A DNA stretch of 15,897 nt from an uncultured Gammaproteobacteria bacterium (GTDB lineage Bacteria; Pseudomonadota; Gammaproteobacteria; Coxiellales; Coxiellaceae), in contig CAIQCE010000308.1 of NCBI GenBank assembly GCA_903870185.1, positions 1 through 15,897 of the forward strand, given 5' to 3'. The notes below the pieces were generated by a model. It did no database searches. It had not been told where the DNA came from and saw only the letters and a program-made list of their open reading frames with translations. Of the stretch, positions 1 to 6,775 are shown piece by piece (positions within the stretch are counted from its first letter, which is position 1; each line of letters begins with the position of its first letter). The translations under genes and the position numbers were made by a program.

Positions 1-884
1 GGAATAATGCCAGCAGCCCCATTGGTGGGTGCTGTGACCACGCGTCCACCTGCTGCATTTTCTTCGTTAACCGCCATCGCATAAACGTTGAGCCAATTCA
101 TAACATCGGGATGCTGGGGGTTTGGTTTTCCGAGTGCTTGAAGTTTTTCGTAAAGAGTCGAGGCCCGTCTTCGCACATTGAGTCCGCCCTCCAGAGTACC
201 TCCTGTTTGGCATCCTTTGTTAATACAGCCTTCCATAACATCCGCAATCTTTAAAAGTCCTGCGCGAATTTCTTCTGGAGTTCGCCAGGCTTGTTCATTT
301 TCAAACATTAAATCACTGACTCGAAAATTTTCACGTCGACAATGTGTGAATAATTCTTCTGCGATTTTAAAATGATATTTGAGTTTGACTGATGTATTGG
401 TTTTAGGGGCGCTAATTTCTTTTTCATTGACAATGAAACCTCCGCCGATGGAATAAAAAATTTCATGTGTTAATAATTGATTCTGAGAGTCAAAGGCTTT
501 GAATTGCATGCCATTCGGATGATGGGGCAGGTCAATTTTATAATCGTAAATCACATCAGTTGTTGGATTAAACGAGATGGATTTTTGTCCCATTAAATTT
601 AAAGTTTGATTCTGATTCATTGCATTCAATCGAGTGGGAATAGAATCAGGGTTGATGGAGTCGGGCAATTCCCCTTCCAAACCCATGCAGATCGCTTTAT
701 GAGTGCCATGTCCTTTGCCTGTGAAAGCCAAAGATCCATGTAAAGTGGTTTCTACTCGCGCAATTTTAGAAAAAAGAGGTTCTAATCCTTGAGAGAAGCG
801 ATGAGCTGCGCGCATGGGGCCTACGGTGTGAGAGCTAGAAGGTCCTATTCCAATTGAAAAGAGTTCAAAAGTGCTGATGCTCAA
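1..884 (-). CDS. sdaA: L-serine dehydratase (L-serine ammonia-lyase), 5' part
   Basis: This gene reads leftwards and is cut by the window edge after about 294 residues; family members have about 455. SdaA is a cytosolic iron-sulfur enzyme that deaminates L-serine to pyruvate and ammonia. The N-terminus carries the family signature FELFSIGIGPSSSHTVGPM (residues 5-23), then a run containing GKGHGTHKA and a later SIGGGF. The last visible residues, GGRVVTAPTNGAAGIIP, lead into the catalytic alpha domain. The cysteines that hold the 4Fe-4S cluster lie beyond the edge and cannot be checked. The start is taken as TTG at 884: it gives MSISTFELF, matching the usual N-terminus, and GAGG lies about nine bases upstream. 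No in-frame ATG fits better. The reading frame is unbroken over the visible part. Confidence 0.95.
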   Translation of the reverse strand, partial: MSISTFELFSIGIGPSSSHTVGPMRAAHRFSQGLEPLFSKIARVETTLHGSLAFTGKGHGTHKAICMGLEGELPDSINPDSIPTRLNAMNQNQTLNLMGQKSISFNPTTDVIYDYKIDLPHHPNGMQFKAFDSQNQLLTHEIFYSIGGGFIVNEKEISAPKTNTSVKLKYHFKIAEELFTHCRRENFRVSDLMFENEQAWRTPEEIRAGLLKIADVMEGCINKGCQTGGTLEGGLNVRRRASTLYEKLQALGKPNPQHPDVMNWLNVYAMAVNEENAAGGRVVTAPTNGAAGII

Positions 885-1044
885 TGAAGATATCCTCGAA
901 AATGAATTGAAACTTATTGGACTTATGTTACCTTTTTTAGGGTTAAGTTGAAAGTCTGCTGCTTTGGATGCCGGTTATATTAAGAGAGCAGCTATGAAGT
1001 TCTATTTGGTAGGTAAAGTTATCTATTTTGGGCGATCTGATTTA

Positions 1045-1290
1045 GGAGACTCTGAGCGGAGTCGAAGGATATTGGATAGTTTTGGCTCTGATGATAAAAA
1101 ACTCCGGCTCTATTCAAATCTAGCAGAGGCTCAACTGGAACACAGGTTTTTGTAACACCTACGCGGGTCGTTGGAACTCTTGTGATACAGTCAGTTGCAG
1201 CCTCTGAATCGAGACCTCCCAAAAGCAGCGCCGGTCCTCAACGAAGAAGAGTTCTGAGGCCTTAAAGAAATATCAGTTTTTTAATTTTTT
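1045..1290 (+). ncRNA. Candidate structured non-coding RNA, rod-like (6S-like shape, family not established)
   Basis: Nested complementary segments fold this stretch into one long unbranched rod. From outside inwards: TTTTGG 1080-1085 with CCAAAA 1219-1224; GGCTC-T-ATTCA 1106-1116 with TGAAT-C-GAG-A-CC 1205-1216; GAGGCTCAACTG 1126-1137 with CAGTTG-C-AGCCTC 1192-1204; CACAGG 1141-1146 with CTTGTG 1179-1184; AACACC 1154-1159 with GGT-C-GTT 1166-1172, closing on a six-base loop. A large asymmetric bubble (1086-1105) and a nine-base bulge interrupt the rod. Flanking hairpins are GACTC/GAGTC at 1048-1063 and GGTCCTCA / TGAGGCC around 1232-1259. A T-rich run (TTTTTTAATTTTTT) ends at 1290 and favours the plus strand. 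The overall shape recalls 6S RNA, but the primary sequence was not recognised, so identity and exact ends are open. Confidence 0.4.
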
Positions 1291-1357
1291 CGCGAAGCAT
1301 AAAGTTTTACAATAGGGCTTGTGATTTGATAGCCCTCTTCGTTTCTTTCAATTTATA

Positions 1358-1405
1358 ACTCGTTCCTTTACATATCGTAAGTTTACGATACGCAAAGGAA
1401 CGAGT
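1358..1405. repeat. 48-base near-perfect palindrome
   Basis: Arms 1358-1380 and 1383-1405 (23 bases each) are inverted repeats with only two mismatches and a two-base centre. The innermost part, ATCGTAA-GT-TTACGAT, and the outer part, ACTCGTTCCTTT with AAAGGAACGAGT, are perfect. Read as RNA from the minus strand, the two mismatches become G-U pairs. No T-run follows either arm, so a normal intrinsic terminator is unlikely. It lies about 80 bases before the ampG start and could be an operator, a small mobile-element remnant or an RNA processing hairpin. Confidence 0.6.
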
Positions 1406-1485
1406 CGGTAGCATTCGTGATTAACTTGTAATATGTGTTATTCTTCATTGGGTTAAGAAGAATGAACTTATTTGAGGAGTACCAA

Positions 1486-2724
1486 ATGCCCAATAGTCTA
1501 AGTGTTTTATTTCAAAAACGCATGGCCGTGATTCTGCTATTGGGGTTTGCTTCAGGTTTGCCCCTAGCCTTGACGGGCAGCACCTTGCAGGCGTGGTATG
1601 CCACAGCGGGTGTAGATTTAGCGACGATCGGTGCTTTGAGTTTAATTGGCCAACCCTATGTTTATAAATTCCTATGGGCCCCCCTTTTAGATCGTTATGC
1701 GCCTTTGGGCTTGGGGCGTCGTCGCGGTTGGATTCTATCGATGCAGGTACTTCTAGTATTAGCCCTCGTTTTAATGGCCTTTACTCATCCTGGAAAACAT
1801 CCTTTGTATATGGCATTTTTAGCCTTGATAGTCGCTACATCTTCAGCGACCCAAGATATTGGGATCGATGCTTATAGAACCGAATTATTAAGTGCTGAGC
1901 AATATGGTTTAGGGGCCTCTCTAAACGGTTGGGGTTATAGAATTGCGATGTTAGTGTCAGGAGCTTTGGCGTTAATATTGGCTGAATATTGGGGTTGGAC
2001 TGTCAGTTATTTAGTCATGGCAGCTTTGATGGCCGTGGAGATTTTTGTCACCTTGTGGGCGCCTAAACCCGTGAGCCTAAGGGAGCCTGCTTCACTTAGA
2101 GAGGCAGTGGTTGAGCCTTGGTTGGAATTTATAAAGCGTCGTTATGCTGTGCTGCTGTTGGTTTTTATCGTGATATATAAATTAACAGATGCTTTTGGCT
2201 TGGCTTTGATGACGCCTTTTTTAATTAAAGGATTGGGATTTAGTCTGGCTGAAGTGGGGTCGATTGCAAAGCTGGTGAGTTTGGCGGCCAGTTTCTCGGG
2301 CACTTTGATCGGCGGGCTTTTGTTTCTTCGATTGGGGATGTTTAAATCCTTATTATATTTTGGAATCTTGCAAACCATCACCAATTTTAGTTTTTTAGCG
2401 CTTGCCTATCTTGGAAAAAATTATGCGATGATGGCCTTCGCTTTATTTTCGGAAAACTTTTTCAGTGGAATGGGTTCAGTCGCCTTTGTTGCATTTTTGA
2501 TGGCCCTGTGTAATAAGCATTACACAGCGACGCAGTATGCTTTGTTTTCAGCATTGGCTGCGGTGGGTCGGGTTTTCGTCGGTCCTCCTGCCGGATGGGT
2601 GGCTGAACAATGGGGTTGGCCAATGGTCTATTGGATAGCCGTATTCTTAGGGATTCCGGCTCTGTTATTATTAGTCTGGTTAAGAAATCGTTTGGATTTT
2701 TCCGGCAAAACAATTCATGTTTAA
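1486..2724 (+). CDS. ampG: AmpG-family muropeptide permease (MFS)
   Basis: This is a 412-residue inner-membrane protein of the major facilitator superfamily. AmpG imports GlcNAc-anhydroMurNAc peptides released during wall turnover into the cytoplasm for peptidoglycan recycling. The N-terminal half closely follows known AmpG sequences: GFASGLPLALTG (residues 20-31), IGALSLIGQPYVYKFLWAPLLDR (about 48-70), GRRRGW (78-83) and SSATQDIGIDAYRTE (119-133). Hydrophobic segments fit about twelve membrane helices; the E. coli protein is longer (about 490 residues, with extra C-terminal helices). The start is placed at ATG 1486 because GAGGAG lies six bases upstream; ATGs at 1435 and 1462 would add 17 or 8 residues with poorer ribosome sites. 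It is followed 11 bases later by the APC permease, suggesting co-transcription. Confidence 0.9.
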   Translation: MPNSLSVLFQKRMAVILLLGFASGLPLALTGSTLQAWYATAGVDLATIGALSLIGQPYVYKFLWAPLLDRYAPLGLGRRRGWILSMQVLLVLALVLMAFTHPGKHPLYMAFLALIVATSSATQDIGIDAYRTELLSAEQYGLGASLNGWGYRIAMLVSGALALILAEYWGWTVSYLVMAALMAVEIFVTLWAPKPVSLREPASLREAVVEPWLEFIKRRYAVLLLVFIVIYKLTDAFGLALMTPFLIKGLGFSLAEVGSIAKLVSLAASFSGTLIGGLLFLRLGMFKSLLYFGILQTITNFSFLALAYLGKNYAMMAFALFSENFFSGMGSVAFVAFLMALCNKHYTATQYALFSALAAVGRVFVGPPAGWVAEQWGWPMVYWIAVFLGIPALLLLVWLRNRLDFSGKTIHV

Positions 2725-2735
2725 GTGAGTAGCGA

Positions 2736-4043
2736 ATGAGTGATTCTCAGAAGAAATTAGGTTTATGGTCTCTGACTTCTTTGGTGGCAGGGAACATGAT
2801 TGGTTCGGGCGCCTATTTATTACCGGCCTCGTTGGCGGCATTCGGTAGCATCGGTTTATTAGGTTGGTTATTAACAGCGATTGGGGTTTGTTTTTTAGCG
2901 TTGGTTTATGCACGTTTGAGTCGAAGAATTACAAAACCGGGTGGGCCTTATGCCTATTGTCGTGAAGCGTATGGAGAGTTTACCGGTTTTCAAGTGGCTT
3001 ATAATTATTGGTTATTTACTTGGGTGGGAAATGCTGCAATCACTGTAGCATTTGTCAGTTACCTCGCTTTGTTTTTCCCGTCCTTGGGGCAAAATTCTTT
3101 GCAGGCATTGGGTGTTGCATTAGGAACACTTTGGTTTTTAACGCTGATTAATATGGGTCATATTCGTCTCACAGCTAGTGTGCAGTTGGTTACCACTTTT
3201 ATAAAATTAATTCCGATGATTTTGATGGCTTTCGTGGGGATATTTTTTATCAAGCCAGAGTATCTGTTGAGTTTTAATGTGAGTCATCAAACAAATTTTC
3301 ATGCTTTACTGGCGGCGTGTTCGATCGCACTTTGGTCCTTCACTGGCTTTGAATCGGCGACGATTCCTGCTGAGAAAGTAAAAGATGCAAAATCCTTAAT
3401 TCCCAAGGCGACTTTGTTGGGTACTCTAGTGGTGGTCACCGTTTATATTTTAAGTGGTTTTGCGATCATGGGAATTATTCCGATGGAAACTTTGTCGCAC
3501 TCCACGGCACCTTATGCCGATGCAGCTAGTATTATTTTTGGTTCCACGTGGGGGAAATGGGTAGCAGTGGCCGCATTGATTGCCGTATTCGGTGAGTTGA
3601 ATGGTTGGATTCTATTGCAAGGAGAAATGCCATTGGCGGCTGCAAAAGACGGATTATTTCCTTCTGTTTTTGCGCGTACGCGAAAAAATGGTGCTCCCAT
3701 TTTTGGATTAATCATTTCGAGTTTATTGATTAGTGTATTGTTGTTGATGCGTTATAATGATTCCTTAGTGGATCAATTTACGTTTATTATTTTACTCGCC
3801 ACTTTTTCGGCTTTGGTGCCTTATATTTATACCTCATTGGCTGAGCTAATATTATTAGTTCGACATCCCGAAGAATTTAATAAAAAACATTTTTGTCGAG
3901 CGGGGTTGATTGCTTTAGTGGCCTTTGTTTATAGTTTTTGGGCAATTATGGGGGTGGGTGCTGAAATTGTGTATTACGGTATCTTGCTTTATTTCACCGG
4001 TGTTCCGGTTTATTTCTGGGTGAAGCGGCGGCAGATCGCATAA
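2736..4043 (+). CDS. APC-superfamily amino acid/polyamine permease, AdiC-like
   Basis: This 435-residue integral membrane protein belongs to the APC superfamily, basic amino acid/polyamine antiporter branch. Helix 1 has the substrate-binding motif GNMIGSG (residues 19-25). KPGGPYAY (67-74) follows, then LWSFTGFES (199-207) and NGWILLQGEMPLAAAKDGLFP (from 289). These align with the E. coli arginine/agmatine antiporter AdiC, and Trp200 and Trp291 sit where AdiC has its substrate-gating Trp202 and Trp293. About twelve helices are visible and the length is normal for the family. Substrate cannot be read from sequence alone: arginine, agmatine, putrescine, lysine/cadaverine or another amino acid are possible. 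The start ATG at 2736 has only a weak GAG/GCGA-type site upstream; translation may depend on ampG. Confidence 0.85.
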   Translation: MSDSQKKLGLWSLTSLVAGNMIGSGAYLLPASLAAFGSIGLLGWLLTAIGVCFLALVYARLSRRITKPGGPYAYCREAYGEFTGFQVAYNYWLFTWVGNAAITVAFVSYLALFFPSLGQNSLQALGVALGTLWFLTLINMGHIRLTASVQLVTTFIKLIPMILMAFVGIFFIKPEYLLSFNVSHQTNFHALLAACSIALWSFTGFESATIPAEKVKDAKSLIPKATLLGTLVVVTVYILSGFAIMGIIPMETLSHSTAPYADAASIIFGSTWGKWVAVAALIAVFGELNGWILLQGEMPLAAAKDGLFPSVFARTRKNGAPIFGLIISSLLISVLLLMRYNDSLVDQFTFIILLATFSALVPYIYTSLAELILLVRHPEEFNKKHFCRAGLIALVAFVYSFWAIMGVGAEIVYYGILLYFTGVPVYFWVKRRQIA

Positions 4044-4044
4044 A

Positions 4045-4080
4045 TGTAGGTTAGTGCCAAGCGTTAGCGCGGCCTAACAA
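4045..4080 (+). repeat. REP-type palindromic repeat, copy 1
   Basis: The left arm TGTAGGTTAGTGCCAAGC and right arm GCGCGGCCTAACAA flank a short GTTA centre. It starts two bases after the stop codon of the APC permease. In this annotation the + orientation is the one reading TGTAGGTT first. The two arm differences from the other copies (GG to AG on the left, CC to CT on the right) are compensatory, which keeps the hairpin paired. Confidence 0.8.
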
Positions 4081-4105
4081 AATCTTTCAAAAAATTTCTA
4101 ATGCT

Positions 4106-4125
4106 TTTAATATTTTCTTAATAAA
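4106..4125 (+). promoter_or_regulatory. Candidate PmrA box (two direct half-sites)
   Basis: Two half-sites, TTTAATATT (4106-4114) and CTTAATAAA (4117-4125), are separated by two bases, giving an 11-base period of about one helical turn. The PmrA box described for Legionella and Coxiella Dot/Icm effector genes is a tandem of cTTAATatT with a two-base spacer. The first half-site matches eight of nine positions and the second seven of nine. It lies directly upstream of a -10-like hexamer, where an activator replacing the -35 contact would sit. AT-rich surroundings raise the chance level, so binding is an inference. Confidence 0.6.
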
Positions 4126-4132
4126 ACCACTG

Positions 4133-4138
4133 TATTAT
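4133..4138 (+). promoter_or_regulatory. Candidate -10 element of the effector-like gene
   Basis: TATTAT matches five of six consensus positions and lies seven bases after the second PmrA-like half-site. There is no recognisable -35 hexamer at the normal distance, as expected for an activator-dependent promoter. The start codon follows 33 bases later, with AGGA as ribosome site. Confidence 0.5.
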
Positions 4139-4171
4139 CAAATATCCAACTAATTTTTTAGGAATGATATT

Positions 4172-5203
4172 ATGAGTCGTCGAACACATCCATCACAATC
4201 AGCACAAGCACAAGCAGCTGCTGCCTCAGAGGCAGCGACAATGGCAATGTGGGAATCGTTACCAGAAGGTTGGGCATTAGAAGGGCGGGGGGACGTTCTG
4301 CCGACTGAAGCGCTGGCGGCAACTTTTGCAGCAGGAAACACAGTAATCTCAGAAGCCCTGGGATTAGTAGGAAGTGCTTTAACTCAACCTCAATCCCAAT
4401 CTCAATTGCCTATATTTGCTACATCTGTATCTGCACGGCGACAAGTTCCTGCTCCTGCTCCTGCTATGAGGGCGACTGGGGGAGAATCTTTTAGGTCAAA
4501 AGCATCTAGATTTGGGGTAGCAGAAGGAGTAGGTGCTGGCCAAACTCAGCATGTATATGCACATGCATCTGCAGCTGGGAGGGGAAGTGCAGTAGCTGCA
4601 CTTGGACATTTATCTGGAAGAACACATGCACTCAGGGGTGCAGAAAGCCTAGGCTCAGAAGGCGGCGAAGAATCAGTTAGAATGAGATTGTCTGGAGCTG
4701 CAGCAGCAGCTGGTGCGAGCGGTGGTGGCGGCGGTGGATCTGATCCAGTTTATCTGTCTAAATTAAAAGCGGCGGTTACTGCATCACTGAACCAATACTC
4801 GAGTTTTTTTAAAGTCTCATTATTTGGACGGTTGGGTCATCATCACGAGGGTCGTGTTCAAGCAGTGATAAGGGCTATTAATAAAGCTACAAAAGATACT
4901 CAGATTAAATATATTTTAGAGCAGCAAGAAGCACTTTTTAATGCTGTTTCAAAAAGACCTGAGTCTAACCCAGCATTAAATATTCCAAGTTTATTCAGAA
5001 AAAATGAAGAGCATTGGTATACAAAAGTTACTAATCTGCCAACGAATCCTGAACAATCAGGTTATTGGAAAGCGATTAGGAATGCGTTGAGGGATGTTGA
5101 AGATGCTCCAGGTATGGCGATAAAGCAGGATGCTTGGGCTGAGTTTCATGCGGGTAGAGCAGCAGCAGGCGGCGCCGATGGTGCAAGTGTGCCAACAGCC
5201 TGA
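4172..5203 (+). CDS. Ala/Gly/Ser-rich protein with folded C-terminal domain; candidate type IV effector
   Basis: No enzyme family was recognised in this 343-residue protein. Residues 1-190 are low-complexity and rich in Ala, Ser, Gly and Gln (QAQAAAASEAA at 12-22, VPAPAPA at 92-98, a GAAAAAGASGGGGGG stretch at 175-189). The C-terminal part is quite different: from about 191 to 315 it reads as a mixed-polarity helical domain with SSFFKVSLFGRLGHHHEGRV (210-229), a HWYTKV segment (281-286) and SGYWKAIRNALRDVE (296-310), then a tail rich in small residues (327-343). There is no signal peptide or membrane helix. The candidate PmrA box upstream and a disordered-plus-domain layout fit a Dot/Icm-type effector; the FGR..HH..R segment loosely recalls C-terminal domains in Legionella proteins, but this is from memory only. 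Start ATG 4172 has AGGA nine bases upstream. It is flanked by REP copies 1 and 2 and appears to be its own unit. Confidence 0.65.
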   Translation: MSRRTHPSQSAQAQAAAASEAATMAMWESLPEGWALEGRGDVLPTEALAATFAAGNTVISEALGLVGSALTQPQSQSQLPIFATSVSARRQVPAPAPAMRATGGESFRSKASRFGVAEGVGAGQTQHVYAHASAAGRGSAVAALGHLSGRTHALRGAESLGSEGGEESVRMRLSGAAAAAGASGGGGGGSDPVYLSKLKAAVTASLNQYSSFFKVSLFGRLGHHHEGRVQAVIRAINKATKDTQIKYILEQQEALFNAVSKRPESNPALNIPSLFRKNEEHWYTKVTNLPTNPEQSGYWKAIRNALRDVEDAPGMAIKQDAWAEFHAGRAAAGGADGASVPTA

Positions 5204-5226
5204 GGCATTGGTTGTTAATCCATCCT

Positions 5227-5245
5227 CCCACGGCCTGTCCGTGGG
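5227..5245 (+). terminator. Small GC-rich hairpin after the effector-like gene
   Basis: CCCACGG (5227-5233) and CCGTGGG (5239-5245) form a seven-base-pair stem with a CCTGT loop, 23 bases past the stop codon. No T-run follows, so it may stabilise the 3' end rather than terminate by itself. Confidence 0.4.
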
Positions 5246-5258
5246 ATCTCGTTAAAAT

Positions 5259-5310
5259 AAGTGTGGTCGGGTTGTGATTTTCAGGCCCGACAATCACACT
5301 TCCTTTATTC
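5259..5310 (+). terminator. Larger hairpin with T-rich tail, probable terminator
   Basis: AAGTGTG then GTCGGG (5259-5271) pair with CCCGAC (5286-5291) and CACACTT (5295-5301); a three-base AAT bulge separates the two stem parts. A T-rich run, CCTTTATTC, follows. Together with the hairpin at 5227-5245 it probably ends the transcript of the effector-like gene. Confidence 0.5.
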
Positions 5311-5333
5311 TAAGAAAAAAATAGGTTGTTTTC

Positions 5334-5365
5334 TTAGGCCGCGCTGCGCTTGGCGTAAACCTACA
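5334..5365 (-). repeat. REP-type palindromic repeat, copy 2
   Basis: On the minus strand this reads TGTAGGTTTACGCCAAGC, centre, then GCGCGGCCTAA. It is the most diverged of the main-family copies (TTTACG instead of TTGGTG in the left arm). It lies between the terminator hairpins and the universal stress protein gene. Confidence 0.75.
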
Positions 5366-5461
5366 CCTTAATTAGTTCAACCCATCACCAAAAAACATAG
5401 AGACAAACCGAAGCTCCAGGGCTAGAATTTAAGTATTGTATTCATAACAATGGAGAATGAT

Positions 5462-5899
5462 ATGAAAGGGTATAAAAATATTTTGGTTGCGATTGATTTT
5501 CATGCAAAGTCGGATGAAGCATTGTTAGCAAAGGCTCATGCGGTTGCAGCTCCAGATGCAACAATCACTTTGTTGCATGCGGTTGAGGAACTCACGGGAA
5601 TGGTAACGGCGGCTTATGCGGTAGCTGGATTGGCTGAAATTGAGGCTGATATCTTGAAAGATGCGAAAGAACATTTAGCTAAGGTGGGTTCTCACGCTAA
5701 AGTTTCTAAAGAGCATCAGCTGGTTAAGGTCGGCATTGCTCGTAATATGATTTTGGAACAAGCGAAAAAAATCAAAGCGGATTTGATAATTGTCGGTAGT
5801 CATGGACGTCATGGATTAAAAAGCATATTAGGTTCTACAGCGAATGACGTTTTGCACAATACCCATTGTGATGTCTTGGCTGTTAGAGTCAAAGATTAA
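5462..5899 (+). CDS. Universal stress protein, UspA family
   Basis: This 145-residue cytosolic protein has a single Usp domain. It opens with the beta-strand KNILVAIDF (residues 4-12) and ends with the family signature GSHGRHGLKSILGSTAND followed by HCDVLAV. The glycine-rich segment is the nucleotide-binding loop of ATP-binding Usps (GxxG, then a gap, then GS/T), with eight rather than nine residues in the gap, which is common in this subgroup. Usps are dimeric and support survival under starvation and stress; no exact role can be assigned here. The start is placed at ATG 5462, where GGAGA lies five bases upstream, rather than at ATG 5450, which would add four residues. rsmI begins three bases after the stop, so the two are probably co-transcribed. 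Confidence 0.9.
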   Translation: MKGYKNILVAIDFHAKSDEALLAKAHAVAAPDATITLLHAVEELTGMVTAAYAVAGLAEIEADILKDAKEHLAKVGSHAKVSKEHQLVKVGIARNMILEQAKKIKADLIIVGSHGRHGLKSILGSTANDVLHNTHCDVLAVRVKD

Positions 5900-5902
5900 C
5901 TG

Positions 5903-6775
5903 ATGAACTCTGCCTCATCGGGCCATCTTTATTTGGTGGCTACTCCTATTGGCAATCTAGCTGATATTACTTTGCGTGCGTTAGAAATATTAAAATCGGT
6001 CGATTTGATTGCAGCGGAAGATACTCGTCATAGTCAATTTCTCTTGTCACATTATGAAATCAAAACGAATTTACTTTCACTTCATGAACACAATGAATCT
6101 CAACGAGTGCACCAACTGTTAGAACACTTAAAAGCCGGCAAGAATATTGCATTGATTTCAGATGCAGGTACTCCGTTAATCAGTGACCCAGGTTATCGTT
6201 TGGTCGCCGCTGCACATGAAGCTAATATTAAAGTCTTGCCGATTCCAGGTGCTTGTGCAGCGATTGCGGCATTAGTGGCATCAGGCCTTTCGACCGAACA
6301 ATTTTCTTTCATCGGTTTCTTGCCATCGAGAGGCGAAGCTCGTCGAAAAGAATTATTGAAGTTAAAGCTCGAGCCTCGAACATTGGTTTTTTATGAATCC
6401 ACTCACCGAATTGTGAATTTAATTGAATTATTAATCGAAGTGATGGGGCCTGATCGGATTGTGACGATCGCGCGTGAGTTGACGAAGAAATTTGAAACGA
6501 TTCATCGGGCTAGGGTTGCTGAATTGGGTGTTTGGTTGATGCAGGACGCCATGCAGCAGAAAGGAGAGTTTGTCGTTGTAGTAGAAGGGGCAGCTTCTGC
6601 GCCTTTAGATGAGAAGACACAGGAGTGTCAGCGAGTGCTGGGAATTTTGCTTTCAGAGCTTTCTTTGAAGCAGGCGGTAGCATTGACGGTACAGTTGACG
6701 GGTCATGGACGTAAGCTGGTTTATCAGTTGGCCTTAGAGATGGTGGATGGAGCTATCTCAACCAACTCAATGTGA
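5903..6775 (+). CDS. rsmI: 16S rRNA (cytidine1402-2'-O)-methyltransferase RsmI
   Basis: At 290 residues it has the usual family length. RsmI uses S-adenosylmethionine to 2'-O-methylate C1402 in the decoding centre of 16S rRNA. It is a tetrapyrrole-methylase-fold enzyme. The N-terminal LYLVATPIGNLADIT (residues 9-23), AAEDTRHS (37-44) and SDAGTPLISDPG (86-97) are the conserved SAM-binding and active-site segments; FIGFLPSRG and FYESTHR follow in the middle. The start ATG 5903 sits three bases after the usp stop with no good ribosome site of its own, suggesting translational coupling. The last 52 bases overlap, tail to tail, the minus-strand gene at 6724-7227. Confidence 0.95.
   Translation: MNSASSGHLYLVATPIGNLADITLRALEILKSVDLIAAEDTRHSQFLLSHYEIKTNLLSLHEHNESQRVHQLLEHLKAGKNIALISDAGTPLISDPGYRLVAAAHEANIKVLPIPGACAAIAALVASGLSTEQFSFIGFLPSRGEARRKELLKLKLEPRTLVFYESTHRIVNLIELLIEVMGPDRIVTIARELTKKFETIHRARVAELGVWLMQDAMQQKGEFVVVVEGAASAPLDEKTQECQRVLGILLSELSLKQAVALTVQLTGHGRKLVYQLALEMVDGAISTNSM

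Larger units (their letters stand above)
885..1485. other. 600-base intergenic region between divergent sdaA and ampG
   Basis: No convincing protein gene is seen. The short open frames at 964-1155 (+) and 1019-1222 (-) have no family resemblance and lie inside a region of strong base-pairing. The stretch holds the structured RNA candidate at 1045-1290, a weak hairpin at 1314-1336 (AGGGCT / AGCCCT) and the large palindrome at 1358-1405. Promoters for sdaA and ampG must lie here, but no clear consensus pair could be chosen. Confidence 0.6.

Noticed and set aside
178..375. Plus-strand open frame inside sdaA
   Set aside because: It is antisense to an unbroken, clearly recognisable SdaA reading frame.
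964..1222. Short open frames on both strands (964-1155 plus, 1019-1222 minus)
   Set aside because: No family resemblance, no good ribosome site, and both lie within strongly base-paired sequence that is better explained as structured RNA.
1314..1345. AGGGCT/AGCCCT hairpin followed by a T/C-rich stretch as a terminator
   Set aside because: Only six base pairs, an eleven-base loop and no continuous T-run; too weak to call.
4150..4341. Minus-strand open frame over the start of the effector-like gene
   Set aside because: Its Ala/Ser-rich composition mirrors the low-complexity plus-strand gene, and it would run across the promoter region.
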